Shown piece by piece: positions 8,546-16,885 of a DNA stretch of 64,000 nt. This stretch comes from Streptomyces sp. NRRL S-646 (GTDB lineage: Bacteria > Actinomycetota > Actinomycetes > Streptomycetales > Streptomycetaceae). The translations under genes were made by a program, and so were the position numbers. How positions within the stretch are numbered: the first letter of the stretch is position 1; each line of letters opens with the position of its first letter. The DNA is taken from NCBI RefSeq assembly GCF_000720765.1, contig NZ_JODC01000008.1:372001-436000 (forward strand), read 5' to 3'. The notes beneath the pieces were generated by a model. That model was not told the DNA's origin and made no database searches. It saw nothing but the letters and a program-made list of their open reading frames with translations.

Positions 8546-9026
8546 CGTTGGCGGTGATGAGGCGGAGGAGCTGTTTGGTCAGGGCGTCCTGCTCGGGGGT
8601 CAGGCCCATGGCGTCGCCGATGGCGAGGGGCACCCGACCCGCCCTTTCCCGCAGCTGAGCACCGGCCTCGGTGAGGCGGAGGGCGACCGACCGCTCGTCC
8701 TCGGCGCGGCGTTCGCGGCGCAGCAGCCCGTTCGCCTCCAGCCGCTTCAACAGCGGGGACAGGGTGCTGGACTCCAGCTGGAGCGCGACCCCCAGGTCAC
8801 GTACGGAGATCGAGTCCTGCTCCCAGAGCACGAGCATGACCAGGTACTGCGGGTAGGTGAGGCCGAGTTCGTCCAGCAGTGGGCGGTAGCGCGCGGTGAC
8901 GGCGCGGGAGGCGGCGTACAGGGCGAAACAGAGCTGGTCGTCGAGGAGGAGCGAGCCCTCGCCCGGTTCCGCTGCCGCCGGTCCCACGGTGTGGCTCCCG
9001 GTTGCTGTCCTGTGCACGGCGATCAC
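8535..9026 (-). CDS. MarR-family transcriptional regulator, OhrR-like
   Basis: 163 residues from GTG 9024-9026; a second GTG at 9015-9017 is equally possible and neither has a strong binding site. The winged-helix core is clear (YPQYLVMLVLWEQDSISVRDLG, shown here as two halves YPQYLVMLVLWE and QDSISVRDLG; then LLKRLEANGLLRR, ERSVALRLTEAG). Cys33 in DDQLCFALYAASR is at the place of the reactive cysteine of one-Cys OhrR peroxide sensors. It is divergent from an alpha/beta-hydrolase gene, so the hydrolase is its probable target. OhrR partners are usually Ohr peroxidases; a hydrolase partner is less usual, and another ligand is possible. Confidence 0.85.
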   Translation of the reverse strand: MIAVHRTATGSHTVGPAAAEPGEGSLLLDDQLCFALYAASRAVTARYRPLLDELGLTYPQYLVMLVLWEQDSISVRDLGVALQLESSTLSPLLKRLEANGLLRRERRAEDERSVALRLTEAGAQLRERAGRVPLAIGDAMGLTPEQDALTKQLLRLITANVTN

Positions 9027-9073
9027 CAGCCTGTCTTTCGGGTCCGTTCGATTGTATCGGGGGCCAATAGATG

Positions 9074-9096
9074 TTGCACGTATTAGTTGTGCACGA
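9074..9096. promoter_or_regulatory. Candidate MarR operator (GTTGCAC-N9-GTGCACG)
   Basis: An inverted repeat with a perfect 5-bp core (TGCAC at 9076-9080, GTGCA at 9090-9094) lies between the MarR gene and the hydrolase gene in the most AT-rich part of the gap. Its placement suits repression of both genes. Half-sites of the same kind recur upstream of the paralogous hydrolase at 54681-54739. Confidence 0.5.
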
Positions 9097-9160
9097 CTTA
9101 ATCGCACGCTACTCTCCATGGTGTGCCGCAGTCCGCGGCACCCCAACCGAGGAGGCCGTC

Positions 9161-10129
9161 ATGACCGGCACCACCGCACCCCGCCCCGTCCTCGAGCCCG
9201 CCGCCCAGGCCTTCGCGGAGGCCACCGCCAACCCGCCCTACCTGTTCGACCTCGGCCCGGCCGAAGGACGCAAGACCGTCGACGAGGTGCAGTCCGGCGA
9301 CATCGAGAAGCCCCCGGTCGACGAGGAGTGGGTCACTGTCCCCGGCGGCCCCGCCGGCCAGGTCCGCGCCCGCATCGTCCGCCCCGCCGGGGCCACCGGC
9401 CCCCTCCCGGTGATCGTCTACATCCATGGCGCGGGCTGGGTGTTCGGCAACGCCCACACCCACGACCGGCTGGTGCGCGAACTCGCCGTCGGTACCGGCG
9501 CCGCGGTCGTCTTCCCCGAGTACGACCTCTCGCCCGAAGCCCGCTATCCGGTCGCCATCGAGCAGAACTACGCGGTGGCGAAGTGGGTCGTCGAGCAGGG
9601 CACGGCCAAGGGCCTGGACGGCTCCCGCGTCGCGGTGGCCGGCGACTCCGTCGGCGGCAACATGACCGCCGCCCTGACCCTGATGGCCAAGCAGCGCGGC
9701 GACGTCCGGCTGGCCGCGCAGGTGCTGTTCTACCCGGTCACCGACGCGAGCTTCGACACGCCGTCCTACCACCAGTTCGCCGAGGGCTACTTCCTGCGCC
9801 GGGACGCCATGCAGTGGTTCTGGGACCAGTACACGACGGACGAGGCGGAGCGCGCCCAGATCACCGCATCCCCGCTGCGGGCCTCCACCGAACAGCTCAC
9901 GGGTCTGCCGCCCGCCCTCGTCATCACCGGCGAGGCCGACGTCCTGCGCGACGAGGGCGAGGCCTACGCCAACAAGCTGCGCGAGGCGGGCGTCCCGGTC
10001 ACCGCGGTCCGATACCAGGGCATCATCCACGACTTCGTGATGCTGAACGCCCTGCGCGAGACCCATGCCGCGGAGGCCGCCATCAGCCAGGCGATCAGCA
10101 CCCTTCGCGGGGCGCTGGGCACTGCCTGA
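9161..10129 (+). CDS. HSL-family alpha/beta hydrolase (esterase/lipase type)
   Basis: 322 residues from ATG 9161 behind GAGGAGG. Motifs: oxyanion-hole YIHGAGW (near 86, the HGGG position), nucleophile elbow GDSVGGN (near 160), acid Asp in GEADVLRDEGE (near 257) and His in GIIHDFVM (near 288). No signal peptide is visible, so it should be cytoplasmic. It probably cleaves small carboxyl esters; the substrate is unknown. It is divergent from the OhrR-like regulator. A close paralogue at 54815-55786 shares long stretches (VIYIHGAGWVFG against VLYIHGAGWVFG, and GDSVGGNM), which is unusual inside one 64-kb window. Confidence 0.9.
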   Translation: MTGTTAPRPVLEPAAQAFAEATANPPYLFDLGPAEGRKTVDEVQSGDIEKPPVDEEWVTVPGGPAGQVRARIVRPAGATGPLPVIVYIHGAGWVFGNAHTHDRLVRELAVGTGAAVVFPEYDLSPEARYPVAIEQNYAVAKWVVEQGTAKGLDGSRVAVAGDSVGGNMTAALTLMAKQRGDVRLAAQVLFYPVTDASFDTPSYHQFAEGYFLRRDAMQWFWDQYTTDEAERAQITASPLRASTEQLTGLPPALVITGEADVLRDEGEAYANKLREAGVPVTAVRYQGIIHDFVMLNALRETHAAEAAISQAISTLRGALGTA

Positions 10130-10189
10130 GCGTCGAACTGGGGGCTGTGCGCGGCAGGTTCCCGTGCTCGCAGGCCGGATGCGGCGTTT

Positions 10190-10216
10190 GACCGGGTCGC
10201 CGGAGGGGACCCGGTC
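10190..10216 (+). terminator. Stem-loop after hydrolase gene
   Basis: A perfect 9-bp stem, GACCGGGTC (10190-10198) with GACCCGGTC (10208-10216), has a 9-base loop and lies 60 bases past the hydrolase stop. No U-tract, which is common for Streptomyces terminators. Confidence 0.6.
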
Positions 10217-10250
10217 GGCGGGCACTGAAGCAGAAGGAAGATGAACTGCC

Positions 10251-10430
10251 GTGACGCCGCACACCACAGACAAGCTTGTGATCCGTCGACCGGAGACCGG
10301 TTGGGCGCGGGCCCGGCGGCTGCGGGGCAAGGGTGTCGTACGCACCTGCATTCCGGCGGTTCTCGAACAGGGCACCACCCGAACGGACCAGTCCGGCCCG
10401 GAGGGCAACATCGTGCGGGGCGAGGACTGA
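10251..10430 (+). CDS. Possible small protein, 59 residues, no known family
   Basis: GTG start at 10251 with a purine-rich binding site (GAAGGAAG, 10233-10240). The protein begins VTPHTTDKLVIRRPETGW and ends EGNIVRGED. It is basic in the middle (ARARRLRGKG) and has one Cys. By my reading most codons end in G or C, somewhat fewer than in neighbouring genes. It is framed by the hairpins at 10190 and 10460, as if it had its own transcription unit. I do not recognise it; it may be a false gene. Confidence 0.4.
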   Translation: MTPHTTDKLVIRRPETGWARARRLRGKGVVRTCIPAVLEQGTTRTDQSGPEGNIVRGED

Positions 10431-10459
10431 CCGGGCCGTCGGCCCGGACCGGCTGATTG

Positions 10460-10488
10460 GTCGCGATCCCTTCCATAGGGATCGCGAC
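10460..10488 (+). promoter_or_regulatory. Perfect 12-bp hairpin just upstream of rfbA
   Basis: GTCGCGATCCCT (10460-10471), 5-base loop, AGGGATCGCGAC (10477-10488). It ends 13 bases before the rfbA start codon and directly touches the ribosome binding region (AAGGTGAAG). It may terminate transcription from upstream, bind a repressor, or affect translation of rfbA. The sequence alone does not decide. Confidence 0.6.
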
Positions 10489-10501
10489 TAAGGTGAAGCA
10501 G

Positions 10502-11569
10502 ATGAAGGCTCTCGTGCTGTCCGGCGGCGCCGGAACCCGACTGAGGCCGATCACGCACACATCGGCCAAGCAGCTCGTCCCTGTGGCCAACAAGGCCGTC
10601 CTCTTCTACGGGTTGGAATCCATTGCCGCGGCCGGCATCACCGAGGTCGGCGTCATCGTGGGAGACACCGCCGAAGAAATCCAGGAAGCGGTCGGCGACG
10701 GATCCAAGTTCGGTCTGGAGATCACCTACATCCCCCAGGAGCGGCCCCTCGGGCTGGCCCATGCGGTACTGATCGCGCGGGACTGGCTCGGCGACGACGA
10801 CTTCGTGATGTACCTGGGCGACAACTTCATCGTCGGGGGCATCAGCGACCTCGTCGACGAGTTCCGCACCCACCGCCCCGACGCCCAGATCCTGCTCACC
10901 CAAGTGGCCGACCCGCGCGCCTTCGGCGTCGCCGAACTCGACGCCTCCGGCCAGGTGGTGGGCCTGGAGGAGAAGCCGGAGAACCCCAAGAGCGACCTCG
11001 CCCTGGTGGGCGTCTACCTGTTCACGCCCCTGATCCACGAGGCGGTGCGTGCCATCCGGCCGTCCTGGCGCGGCGAACTGGAGATCACCCACGCCATCCA
11101 GCACCTGATCGACAGCCGCGCCGACGTGCGCTGCACCGTCATCAAGGGCTACTGGAAGGACACCGGGAACGTCGTCGACATGCTGGAGGTCAACCGGACG
11201 GTCCTGGAGTCACTCGACCGCCGGATCGACGGCGAGGTGGACGAGCATTCCGAGACGATCGGGCGCGTGGTCGTGGAGGAGGGCGCACGCGTCGTGAACT
11301 CGCGCATCGTCGGCCCCGTCGTGATCGGCGCCGGCACCGTCGTCGAGGACTCCTACGTGGGCCCCTTCACCTCCGTGGCGGAGAACTGCCGGATCACCGA
11401 CAGCGAACTGGAGTTCTCCATCGTGCTGCGCGACTCCTCGATCCTCGGGGTGGGCCGGATCGAGAACTCCCTGATCGGCCGGCACGTGGAGGTGACACCC
11501 GCCCCGAGTGTCCCCAGCGCCCACCGACTGGTCCTCGGCGACCACAGCAAGGTGCAGATCCACACATGA
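10502..11569 (+). CDS. rfbA: Glucose-1-phosphate thymidylyltransferase, long form
   Basis: 355 residues. ATG 10502 was chosen because the family motif starts right there (MKALVLSGGAGTRLRPITHT). Residues 1-240 are the nucleotidyltransferase domain with AKQLVPVANKA and a metal-binding YLGDNF. The rest is a left-handed beta-helix (repeats such as RIVGPVVIGAGTVV), which marks the long StrD/RmlA3-type enzyme and not the 290-residue RmlA. It makes dTDP-glucose, first step of dTDP-deoxysugar synthesis, in the cytoplasm. First gene of a four-gene translationally coupled operon. Confidence 0.93.
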   Translation: MKALVLSGGAGTRLRPITHTSAKQLVPVANKAVLFYGLESIAAAGITEVGVIVGDTAEEIQEAVGDGSKFGLEITYIPQERPLGLAHAVLIARDWLGDDDFVMYLGDNFIVGGISDLVDEFRTHRPDAQILLTQVADPRAFGVAELDASGQVVGLEEKPENPKSDLALVGVYLFTPLIHEAVRAIRPSWRGELEITHAIQHLIDSRADVRCTVIKGYWKDTGNVVDMLEVNRTVLESLDRRIDGEVDEHSETIGRVVVEEGARVVNSRIVGPVVIGAGTVVEDSYVGPFTSVAENCRITDSELEFSIVLRDSSILGVGRIENSLIGRHVEVTPAPSVPSAHRLVLGDHSKVQIHT

Positions 11570-12534
11570 ACCTTCTCGTCACCGGCGCCGCCGGATTCAT
11601 CGGCTCCTGTTACGTCCGCACCCTGCTGGCCTCCGAGGCGTCCGAGGCGCTGCGGGTCACCGTGCTGGACAGACTCACCTACGCCGGCAACCTGGACAAC
11701 CTCGATCTCGACCACCCCCGGCTGGAGTTCGTCCAGGGCGACATCCGTGACGCCGAACTCGTCGACAAGCTCATGACCGACGCGGACCACGTGGTGCACT
11801 TCGCCGCCGAGTCGCACGTGGACCGCTCGATCACCGGCGCCACCGACTTCGTACTGACCAACGTGGTGGGCACCCAGACCCTCCTCGACGCCGCCCTGCG
11901 CCACCGGGTGGAACCCTTCGTGCACATCTCCACCGACGAGGTCTACGGCTCCATCGACTCCGGCTCCTGGCCCGAGGACCACCCGCTGCAGCCCAACTCG
12001 CCGTACTCGGCCTCCAAGGCCTCCTCCGACCTGCTCGCCCTCGCCTACCACCGCACCCACGGCCTGGACGTCCGCGTCACCCGCTGCTCCAACAACTACG
12101 GCCCGCACCAGTACCCCGAGAAGGTCATCCCGCTGTTCGTCACCAACCTCCTGGACGGCAGGAAGGTCCCGCTCTACGGCGAGGGCCTCAACGTCCGCGA
12201 CTGGCTGCACGTCGAGGACCACTGCCAGGGCGTCGACCTCGTACGCACCAAGGGCCGCCCGGGGGAGGTGTACAACATCGGCGGCGGCACCGAACTGAGC
12301 AACAAGGAACTCACCGGCCTGCTGCTGGAGGCCTGCGGGGCCGACTGGGACCGGGTCGAGTACGTCGAGGACCGCAAGGGCCATGATCTGCGCTACTCGG
12401 TCGACTGGAGCAAGGCCCGCGAGGAGCTCGGCTACCGTCCGCGCCGCGACTTCGCCACCGGCCTCGCCGACACCGTCGCCTGGTACCGGGACAACCGCGC
12501 CTGGTGGGAGCCCCTGAAGCGGCGGTCGGCATGA
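11566..12534 (+). CDS. rfbB: dTDP-glucose 4,6-dehydratase
   Basis: 322 residues; ATG overlaps the rfbA stop by 4 bases. N-terminal NAD-binding GAAGFIGS, then HFAAESHVDRSI, active-site YxxxK in SPYSASKAS, and the substrate loop NNYGPHQYPEK are all standard for RfbB/RmlB. It converts dTDP-glucose to dTDP-4-keto-6-deoxyglucose. Length and motifs are complete. Confidence 0.95.
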   Translation: MNLLVTGAAGFIGSCYVRTLLASEASEALRVTVLDRLTYAGNLDNLDLDHPRLEFVQGDIRDAELVDKLMTDADHVVHFAAESHVDRSITGATDFVLTNVVGTQTLLDAALRHRVEPFVHISTDEVYGSIDSGSWPEDHPLQPNSPYSASKASSDLLALAYHRTHGLDVRVTRCSNNYGPHQYPEKVIPLFVTNLLDGRKVPLYGEGLNVRDWLHVEDHCQGVDLVRTKGRPGEVYNIGGGTELSNKELTGLLLEACGADWDRVEYVEDRKGHDLRYSVDWSKAREELGYRPRRDFATGLADTVAWYRDNRAWWEPLKRRSA

Positions 12535-13403
12535 GGTGGCTCGTCACGGGGGCCGGGGGCATGCTCGGCCGCGACACGGTCGACGAGCTGGTCCGGCGCG
12601 GCGCGGACGTCATGGGGCTGGACCACAAGGCCCTCGACATCACCCAACAGGACTCCGTCGAGGGGGCGTTGACCGGCCACCGCCCCGACCTGGTCGTCAA
12701 CTGCGCCGCGTACACAGCGGTCGACGACGCCGAGACCGAAGAGGACCGGGCCCTGCGGATCAACGGCGACGGGCCCCGCAATCTCGCCCGTGCCTGCGCG
12801 GCCCACGGCGCCCGCCTGATCCACGTCTCCACCGACTACGTCTTCGCGGGCGACGCTCATACCCCGTATCCCGAGGATCATGCCACCGCCCCGCGCACCG
12901 CTTACGGCCGCACCAAACTCGCCGGCGAGCGTGCCGTGGCCGCGGAGCTTCCCACATCGAGCGCAATCGTGCGAACGGCTTGGCTCTACGGCGTCCACGG
13001 GCGTAGTTTCGTCCGCACGATGATCGACCTGGAGTCCCGTCACGACACCCTCGACGTCGTCGACGACCAGCGCGGGCAGCCCACGTGGAGCGCGGACGTC
13101 GCCGCACGTCTCGTCGACCTCGGCCCGCATGTGGGCCGGGGTGCGAGCGGTGTCTTCCATGCCACCAGCTGCGGCGAGGCCTCCTGGTACGAGCTGGCCC
13201 GAGAGGTCTTCGCCGGCCTCGGCGTGGACCCCGACCGGGTGCGGCCCGTGGGCAGCGGGGCCTTCCCGCGGCCCGCCCCCCGCCCCGCGTACAGTGCCCT
13301 CGCCCACGGTCGTTGGCAGGAGCTGGGTCTGCCGCCGCTGCGCGACTGGCGATCCGCCCTGCACGAAGCACTTCCCCTGATCCGCAAGGAGTCTTCTTCG
13401 TGA
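12531..13403 (+). CDS. rfbD: dTDP-4-dehydrorhamnose reductase
   Basis: 290 residues. ATG 12531 overlaps the rfbB stop (ATGA). Rossmann motif TGAGGMLGRD, NCAAYTAVDDAE, STDYVFAGD and catalytic YGRTK are seen. It catalyses the last step to dTDP-L-rhamnose. The 3,5-epimerase that should act before it is encoded on the opposite strand at 14193, so the pathway is complete in the window but split between two convergent units. Confidence 0.93.
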   Translation: MRWLVTGAGGMLGRDTVDELVRRGADVMGLDHKALDITQQDSVEGALTGHRPDLVVNCAAYTAVDDAETEEDRALRINGDGPRNLARACAAHGARLIHVSTDYVFAGDAHTPYPEDHATAPRTAYGRTKLAGERAVAAELPTSSAIVRTAWLYGVHGRSFVRTMIDLESRHDTLDVVDDQRGQPTWSADVAARLVDLGPHVGRGASGVFHATSCGEASWYELAREVFAGLGVDPDRVRPVGSGAFPRPAPRPAYSALAHGRWQELGLPPLRDWRSALHEALPLIRKESSS

Positions 13404-14203
13404 AACGCCATGAATTCCTGCGGGGTCTGCACAAGGCCACCGCGAACCGCAACTACCTGGAGATCGGAGTCAACGACGGCCGCAGTCTCACGCTGTCCCG
13501 CGTCCCCAGTATCGCGGTCGACCCCGCGTTCAAGGTGGTCACGGAGATCCGGTGCGACGTCCACCTGGTGAAGGCCACCAGCGACGACTTCTTCGCCCGC
13601 GACAACCCCCTCGGCCACCTCAAGGGCGGCCGCCACCCCGTGCGCAACCTGCGCCGGGGTCGCAGCCCGCTCGGCTACTGGCGGCGTACCACGCTCGACC
13701 TCGCGTTCATCGACGGCATGCACCTGTTCGAGTACGCGCTGCGGGACTTCATCAACATCGAGAAGCACTCGGACTGGTCCAGCGTGATCGTCTTCGACGA
13801 CATGCTGCCGCGCAGCATCGACGAGGCGGCCCGCGACCGGCACACCAACGCCTGGACCGGCGACGTCTACAAGATCATCGAGATCCTGAACCGCTACCGG
13901 CCCGATCTCGTGACCGTCCTCGTCGACACCCAGCCCACCGGCCAGCTGATCGTCTTCGGCGCCGACCACAAGAGCACGGTGCTGAAGGACAAGTACGACG
14001 AGATCATCGCCGAGTTCCAGGTGCCCGACCCGCAGAAGGTGCCCGAGGCGGTCCTGGAGCGGGTGAAGGCGGTCACGCCCGAGACCCTGCTGGGGGCAGA
14101 CTTCTGGCGCCCCCTGGCCCGCGCACGCAACCGCGGCCTCAGCCGCTCCCGCGGCTGGGAACCGCTGCGCTCGGCCCTGGAGGGCCTGTCGGTCAGCCGC
14201 TGA
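13400..14203 (+). CDS. Class I SAM-dependent methyltransferase-like protein of the glycan block
   Basis: 267 residues from GTG 13400, which overlaps the rfbD stop (GTGA), with AAGGAG at 13386. The N-terminal motif NYLEIGVNDGRSL resembles methyltransferase motif I. LAFIDGMHLFEYALRDF and VIVFDDMLPR match the Methyltransf_24-type fold often found in surface-polysaccharide clusters. A sugar or glycan O-methyltransferase is the natural guess from context. The C-terminus is basic. The last 11 bases overlap the convergent rfbC gene. Confidence 0.7.
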   Translation: MKRHEFLRGLHKATANRNYLEIGVNDGRSLTLSRVPSIAVDPAFKVVTEIRCDVHLVKATSDDFFARDNPLGHLKGGRHPVRNLRRGRSPLGYWRRTTLDLAFIDGMHLFEYALRDFINIEKHSDWSSVIVFDDMLPRSIDEAARDRHTNAWTGDVYKIIEILNRYRPDLVTVLVDTQPTGQLIVFGADHKSTVLKDKYDEIIAEFQVPDPQKVPEAVLERVKAVTPETLLGADFWRPLARARNRGLSRSRGWEPLRSALEGLSVSR

Positions 14204-14801
14204 ACGGCCGGCCGCGCAACTCCTCGTAACGGGAGATGCAGGCGTCGTACGACGGCAGGAGCCCGGTCCGCCGGGCCTCTGCCAGCGACGGCGCCTGCGC
14301 GTCCTTCGGCGACAGCACCGCAGGGATGCCCTCGGGCCAGGCGATGCCCAGATCCGGGTCCAGGGGGTGCACGCCGTGCTCACGCCCCGGGGTGTACCCC
14401 GTCGAGCACAGGTAGACCACGGTGGCGTCGTCCGTCAGGGCCATGAAGGCGTGCCCGAGGCCCTCCGCGAGGAACACGGCGTGCCGGGTGTCCTCGTCGA
14501 GGCGCACCGCCTCCCACTCGGCGAAGGTGGGCGAGCCGACGCGCAGGTCGACCACCACGTCGAGGATCGCGCCGCGCACGCAGGTGATGTACTTGGCCTG
14601 CCCGGGCGGCACGTCCGCGAAGTGCACCCCGCGCAGCACACCCCAGCGGGAGACCGAGCAGTTGGCCTGTGCGAGCGAGAGGTCGTAGCCGGTGGCCTCG
14701 CGGAACTCCTCGCCGCGGTACCACTCGTGGAAGCTGCCCCGTTCGTCGGGGAAGATCTTCGGCTCCAGCGCCCACGCGCCCGCTATGCCCAGTGATCGCA
14801 C
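14193..14801 (-). CDS. rfbC: dTDP-4-dehydrorhamnose 3,5-epimerase
   Basis: 202 residues from GTG 14799-14801 (VRSLGIAGAWALEPKIFPDE), preceded by GGAAAGG. Family landmarks: FPDERGSFHEWYR, QANCSVSRWGVLRGVHF with the catalytic His, KYITCVRGAILDVVVDLR, and AEGLGHAFMAL. It inverts C3 and C5 of the 4-keto sugar before RfbD. It lies 4 bases downstream of the GT2 gene, so the two are co-transcribed. Confidence 0.94.
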   Translation of the reverse strand: MRSLGIAGAWALEPKIFPDERGSFHEWYRGEEFREATGYDLSLAQANCSVSRWGVLRGVHFADVPPGQAKYITCVRGAILDVVVDLRVGSPTFAEWEAVRLDEDTRHAVFLAEGLGHAFMALTDDATVVYLCSTGYTPGREHGVHPLDPDLGIAWPEGIPAVLSPKDAQAPSLAEARRTGLLPSYDACISRYEELRGRPFSG

Positions 14802-14805
14802 GCTT

Positions 14806-16764
14806 TCACGCCTTTCCTGCCTTGGCTGCCCGGGACGCCGCGCGCCGTTTGAGGACCGCGGCGAGCGCACGCCGCGCCCTGCGGGCCAGCCGCCGAACCG
14901 CCGTGGGCCTGGGAGTCCGTACCACCTTGATCGAGTTCGTGTCCGCGCGCAGGGCGAGCGGCAGCGGGAGGAAGCGCGGCTCGGCGGCGTCCGGGGCCGC
15001 GCACAGAGCGGTCCGCCAGGTCGCACCGCTGAGGTCGGCGACGGTCGGGGCGGCCTCCAGCAGGGCCCCGCCCCCGGCCGGGGACAGTGTGCCGGGCACG
15101 TCCACCGACCTGTCGGGTGAGGTCAGCCGCAGCAGTACGGCCGTCTCGGCCGGGACGTGCAGCGGCAGGGGCGCGTGCAGCCGGCCCCCGGATACGCTCA
15201 CGGCTTCGGGGTCGAGCCGGCCGAGGCCGAGGCGCTGGTTCGCCCGGTCGACGTCCAGCGAGAGATTGCCGTGCTGGTCGGTCCAGTACGGCAGGACCAC
15301 CCGCCCGCCCACGACCGCCGCGGACGTGGCGGCGCGGGCCTTGCGCGGGCCCGGGCCCACGCGCGACGTCTTGCTCCAGCCGCCCAGCCTGACGCGGGCG
15401 TACGTGTCCCACAGCCCGGCGCGCAGCGGCGAGCCGTCCACCGCGCCGGCCGGGTCGACGGTGGCCGTCGCACGCAGGACCAGCCGCACCTGCCCGCTGT
15501 CCTCGACCGGCACGATCTCCCGGGTGACCTCGACCGGCTGGAAGTACTGGGCGGCGCTCGAGCGTTCGCGCACCAGCAGGTCAACGGTGGCCTGTCCGAA
15601 CCGGGCGACGGTGTCGGCGCCCACCCAGGCGACCGCCTCCTCGAGATCCGCGGGTGGGCCGTCCAGCGGGGTGCGGACCCCGCCGCCGGGGAACGTCAGC
15701 GGCGCACCGCCCGCCGTGAGCTCTGCGACGAAGTCGAAGCGCAGCCTGCCGTCCTGCCACTCGACGGTCCCGGGCCGGGCGGAGAGGCGGAGCCCGGTCT
15801 CCCACTCGGCGAAGGCCACCACGTCGTCGTACCGGTCGGCGGCGACGAGCGCGGCAACGACCTGCTGCGTCGGCTGCAGTCCGGCGGCGACACCGGGGCC
15901 GAAGCGCTCGACGACGACCTGGCGGATCTCCTCGAACTGCTTGCGCCGGTAGTCGTCCGGCTTGGCGAGGAGGCGGTTGCCGCGCAGCCGCTCCACCATC
16001 TCCACGCGCAGCCAGCGGCGGTGCAGACTGTCGCGCACCTCGCCCGGCTCGGTGTACTGCTCGACGACGTCCAGCGCCTCCCGCAGGTTCTTGAAGTACC
16101 CGACGGGGTCGAACTGTTGGAAGCCCGCGTTGGAGGAGTCGTCGCGCCGGAGGTGGTAGTAGCAGACGTAGTCGCCGATGACGGACACGTTGGCCGCGCG
16201 CAGATACGCCTCCGTCACGAAGACGTGGTCCTCCAGCCGTCGTCTGCCCTCGGGGAAGCGCAGGCCGATCTCGTCCAGGAAGGCCCGGCGGAACATCTTG
16301 TGCGGGGTGAGGCTGTCGATGAGCGGGGCGTCCCGCACGCTGGCCCGCGGCCGGTTGCGGCGGAACAGCTCCACCGGCACCCCGCGGCCCTGGCCGGCCA
16401 TCTTGCCGACGACGACGTCGGCGCCGTTGGCCACCCCGTAGCCGTACATCCGCTCCAGGGCCTCGTCGGCGAGGCGGTCGTCGTTGTCGACGAACATGAC
16501 GTACTCGCCCTGGGAGGCGGCGATACCGACGTTGCGGGGCTTGCCCGACCAGCCGGAGTTCTCCTGGTGGATCACCCGGACCCGGGGCTCCTCTGCGGCA
16601 AGCGCATCGAGCCGGGCCGGGGTCTGGTCGGTGGAGCCGTCGTCGACGAAGATCACTTCGTACTCGTCGGGTGGCAGTGACTGCTTCAGCAACGAGGTGA
16701 TGCAGTCCTCGATGTAGGGCCCCGGGTTGTAGACGGGGACGATGACGCTGACCTTGACCGGCAT
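14806..16764 (-). CDS. Family 2 glycosyltransferase with long C-terminal domain
   Basis: 652 residues from ATG 16764. The GT-A domain occupies roughly residues 1-240: VIVPVYN (8-14), FVDDGST, and the metal/donor site FVDNDD (92-97), with EDHVFVTEAYLRA as the acceptor-base region. Residues 250-620 form a large beta-rich region like the C-terminal parts of TarS/TarP-type wall-polymer glycosyltransferases. The tail is very basic (RRLARRARRALAAVLKRRA), which suggests membrane association. Upstream of rfbC in the same unit, so transfer of a rhamnose-type residue to a cell-surface polymer is the best guess. Confidence 0.85.
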   Translation of the reverse strand: MPVKVSVIVPVYNPGPYIEDCITSLLKQSLPPDEYEVIFVDDGSTDQTPARLDALAAEEPRVRVIHQENSGWSGKPRNVGIAASQGEYVMFVDNDDRLADEALERMYGYGVANGADVVVGKMAGQGRGVPVELFRRNRPRASVRDAPLIDSLTPHKMFRRAFLDEIGLRFPEGRRRLEDHVFVTEAYLRAANVSVIGDYVCYYHLRRDDSSNAGFQQFDPVGYFKNLREALDVVEQYTEPGEVRDSLHRRWLRVEMVERLRGNRLLAKPDDYRRKQFEEIRQVVVERFGPGVAAGLQPTQQVVAALVAADRYDDVVAFAEWETGLRLSARPGTVEWQDGRLRFDFVAELTAGGAPLTFPGGGVRTPLDGPPADLEEAVAWVGADTVARFGQATVDLLVRERSSAAQYFQPVEVTREIVPVEDSGQVRLVLRATATVDPAGAVDGSPLRAGLWDTYARVRLGGWSKTSRVGPGPRKARAATSAAVVGGRVVLPYWTDQHGNLSLDVDRANQRLGLGRLDPEAVSVSGGRLHAPLPLHVPAETAVLLRLTSPDRSVDVPGTLSPAGGGALLEAAPTVADLSGATWRTALCAAPDAAEPRFLPLPLALRADTNSIKVVRTPRPTAVRRLARRARRALAAVLKRRAASRAAKAGKA

Positions 16765-16885
16765 CGGGCTTCCGAGCCCCCTCGGGTCGCTCGCCGAAAG
16801 TGTGGGTACGGGTGGGCAGATGCTATCTCCGCCGGGAGCTTCGTCCCACTCCGGGCCCGCCTTGAGATCGTTTCTACGGGCCGGA

